Assembly: GCA_016845065.1 (NCBI GenBank)
Contig: JAERTG010000023.1
Coordinates: 231,553 to 295,552 of the forward strand
DNA: 64,000 nucleotides
Source: Fidelibacterota bacterium
GTDB lineage: Bacteria > Fidelibacterota > UBA8477 > JABMPR01
Reading direction: 5' to 3'
Every line of letters starts with the position of its first letter. The stretch's first letter is position 1. Made by a program: the position numbers and the translations under genes. Shown one piece after another: positions 62,713-64,000 of this stretch. Below the pieces are notes generated by a model. That model was not told the DNA's origin, ran no database searches, and was given only the letters and a program-made list of their open reading frames with translations.

Positions 62713-64000
62713 GATTTTTGGTGCAATTCACAGGTATTGCTGAATAGTCGGGCATTCAGTGTATCTATAACTGAAGCGGTTGTTCCGCTATCGAAAGGAT
62801 AACTTATTATGGAATATGCCATACTTAATTTTACTCTTAATTTTGGATCCATTATTCCACTTTCAAGCTCGTTACGAATATCGGCCAAATGGAGATCGAG
62901 TCCAACAGAATTTCCCCCTGCAATCATAATAAGCAGCGTGTCTGTGCCAACCCAATACAATTGCTTATCAGAATCTAAAAGCTTGGCAATCATCTTTCGC
63001 CATTTTTGAAGTATTGCTTTGTATACTGTTGTATCCGCTTGATTTCCACTTCCATCCAATCGAGCTAAAGCAATACTGACGGGGCAATTTGTAGCTTCAC
63101 TTCTGGTAATTTCCGCATCTATCAATTCCTTGGTGATACCCAATGTATCAAGATTACTTGAACCCTGTGTATATTTTTTTTCTGTCTCTTTTGTACCAAT
63201 AATAGGGGCGATTTGAGTTGCCAATATTTTCAATAAAGACATTACATCTTCAATTGGGCATTGATTATCATGATTCTCAATGATGATAAGGTATCCATCC
63301 AGGGTTCCTTGATACGTGAGGGGGATGAATATCAATCTGTTACATGATTTGGGTAGTGTTATGTCGACACCATCTAACTCGAAATGAGTGCCAATATCAG
63401 TCAGGACAGTGGAATTATGAGCTGAGATATTTTGATCATTAAATATTGAATTTTTGGTAAATTTAAATAGTTGTTTATAGTTTGCCGCTTTGGGGCTGGC
63501 GTAGCTAATATCGATCTGATCGTCAGTTGATCGACATTCAGCAATCATGACATTGCTTAGTTGCATGCTTTCGTTCATTGTATCAAAAAGCATCTCAATC
63601 GCATTTTTTCTTTCTTTTACCTGATATATGATGTTACTAATATCATAAAACATCGTGATCTGTGACAACATCTTTTGAATCTTTTCCTGAAGAACAAGAT
63701 TCTCTCTTTTCAGGCAGATTTTCTCTATGGCATGTTCCAGAATATTCGCAAGATCATCCAGATGAAATGGTTTTTTCAGGTAATCGTAAACACCATGCTG
63801 AACGGCTTCGATTGCAGAATCTACTGAGGCATAGCCCGTAAAAATGATTATCTGGGTATCATGTTTTTGACTTCGAATTGCTTTAACCAAATCCATCCCA
63901 TTAACATGTGGCATCATCAGGTCAGAGAAAACGACATCGAAAGCGGTTTTATTTATCAGGTCTAGTGCCTCTCTGCTATCAGTAAGTCCGGTTACAGAAT
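62709..64000 (-). CDS. Receiver-GAF-degenerate GGDEF protein (cut by the right edge)
   Basis: The visible 429 residues start inside a receiver domain (FDVVFSDLMMPHVNGMDLV, DYLKKPFHLDDL). They continue with a coiled coil, a GAF-like domain (LFDTMNESMQLSNVMIAE) and a C-terminal domain resembling a GGDEF cyclase. The GGDEF signature is replaced by VGTDTLLIM, so cyclase activity is unlikely. The N-terminal residues lie beyond the window. It is co-transcribed with the receiver-coil gene. Confidence 0.75.
   Translation of the reverse strand, partial: SVTGLTDSREALDLINKTAFDVVFSDLMMPHVNGMDLVKAIRSQKHDTQIIIFTGYASVDSAIEAVQHGVYDYLKKPFHLDDLANILEHAIEKICLKRENLVLQEKIQKMLSQITMFYDISNIIYQVKERKNAIEMLFDTMNESMQLSNVMIAECRSTDDQIDISYASPKAANYKQLFKFTKNSIFNDQNISAHNSTVLTDIGTHFELDGVDITLPKSCNRLIFIPLTYQGTLDGYLIIIENHDNQCPIEDVMSLLKILATQIAPIIGTKETEKKYTQGSSNLDTLGITKELIDAEITRSEATNCPVSIALARLDGSGNQADTTVYKAILQKWRKMIAKLLDSDKQLYWVGTDTLLIMIAGGNSVGLDLHLADIRNELESGIMDPKLRVKLSMAYSIISYPFDSGTTASVIDTLNARLFSNTCELHQKS

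Noticed and set aside
1-64000. CRISPR arrays, tRNA or rRNA genes
   Set aside because: No repeat-spacer array, cloverleaf-like or ribosomal RNA sequence was seen; the only regular repeat is inside fliK.

Overview
The window comes from a flagellated Gram-negative (diderm) bacterium with moderately low GC. Both the P-ring and L-ring genes (flgI, flgH, flgA) are present. Gene content (WhiG-type fliA, a MotE-like protein, a FliY-like fliN, csrA/fliW, flhF/flhG, sigma-54 style regulators) fits an FCB-type lineage such as Marinimicrobia or Calditrichota. That placement is an inference from gene style, not a database result. Almost every gene lies on the minus strand; the only clear plus-strand gene is a sensor kinase near the left edge.

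Layout from right to left, in the direction of transcription. (1) 64000-55587 holds signal transduction genes: two receiver proteins, an NtrC-type sigma-54 activator, two proteins ending in a Cys-rich CASCK domain, and a large multi-PAS kinase with a vestigial receiver. (2) 55063-40784 holds flgB, flgC, a small unknown gene, fliE, fliF, fliG, fliH, fliI, fliJ, a MotE-like gene, fliK, flgD, a flagellar-operon protein, flgE, motA and motB. (3) A gene-free stretch of about 1 kb follows. (4) 39739-25013 holds fliL, fliM, fliN, fliO, fliP, fliQ, fliR, flhB, flhA, flhF, flhG, a small membrane protein, fliA, several unknown small genes and two histidine kinases. (5) 24729-15637 holds flgF, flgG, flgA, flgH, flgI, flgJ, flgN, flgK, flgL, fliW, csrA and a MinD-like ATPase, preceded by a good sigma-54 promoter and a long perfect inverted repeat. 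Flagellin, fliD, fliS and chemotaxis genes are not in the window.

(6) 15503-2269 is a tightly packed, mostly overlapping operon that I consider the most novel part. It contains a ribulose-phosphate-3-epimerase-like enzyme fused to a KdsD-type CBS pair, a DAHP-synthase-like enzyme, a CMP-sugar synthetase fused to a KdsC-like phosphatase, an RraA-type aldolase-like protein, and a 1984-residue glycosyltransferase. The last begins with a KpsS/KpsC-like domain and adds a methyltransferase, three more glycosyltransferase domains and TPRs. A cyclic-nucleotide-binding protein, a second glycosyltransferase-TPR protein and an EAL-HDOD protein follow. The order of functions mirrors the Kdo pathway (isomerase with CBS pair, synthase, phosphatase, CMP-transferase, transferase), but the first two enzymes come from different families. 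I infer a CMP-activated 3-deoxy-ulosonic acid that is not Kdo or a classical nonulosonate. It may decorate flagella or the cell surface, since the operon abuts the flagellar cluster.

Regulation visible in the sequence: a -24/-12 promoter before flgF with an enhancer-like palindrome about 95 bp upstream, a sigma-28-like promoter upstream of flgB, CsrA/FliW, and dense translational coupling (ATGA, TAATG, TTGA and GTGA junctions). Several start codons are TTG or GTG; starts were adjusted where a ribosome binding site or family length argued for it.
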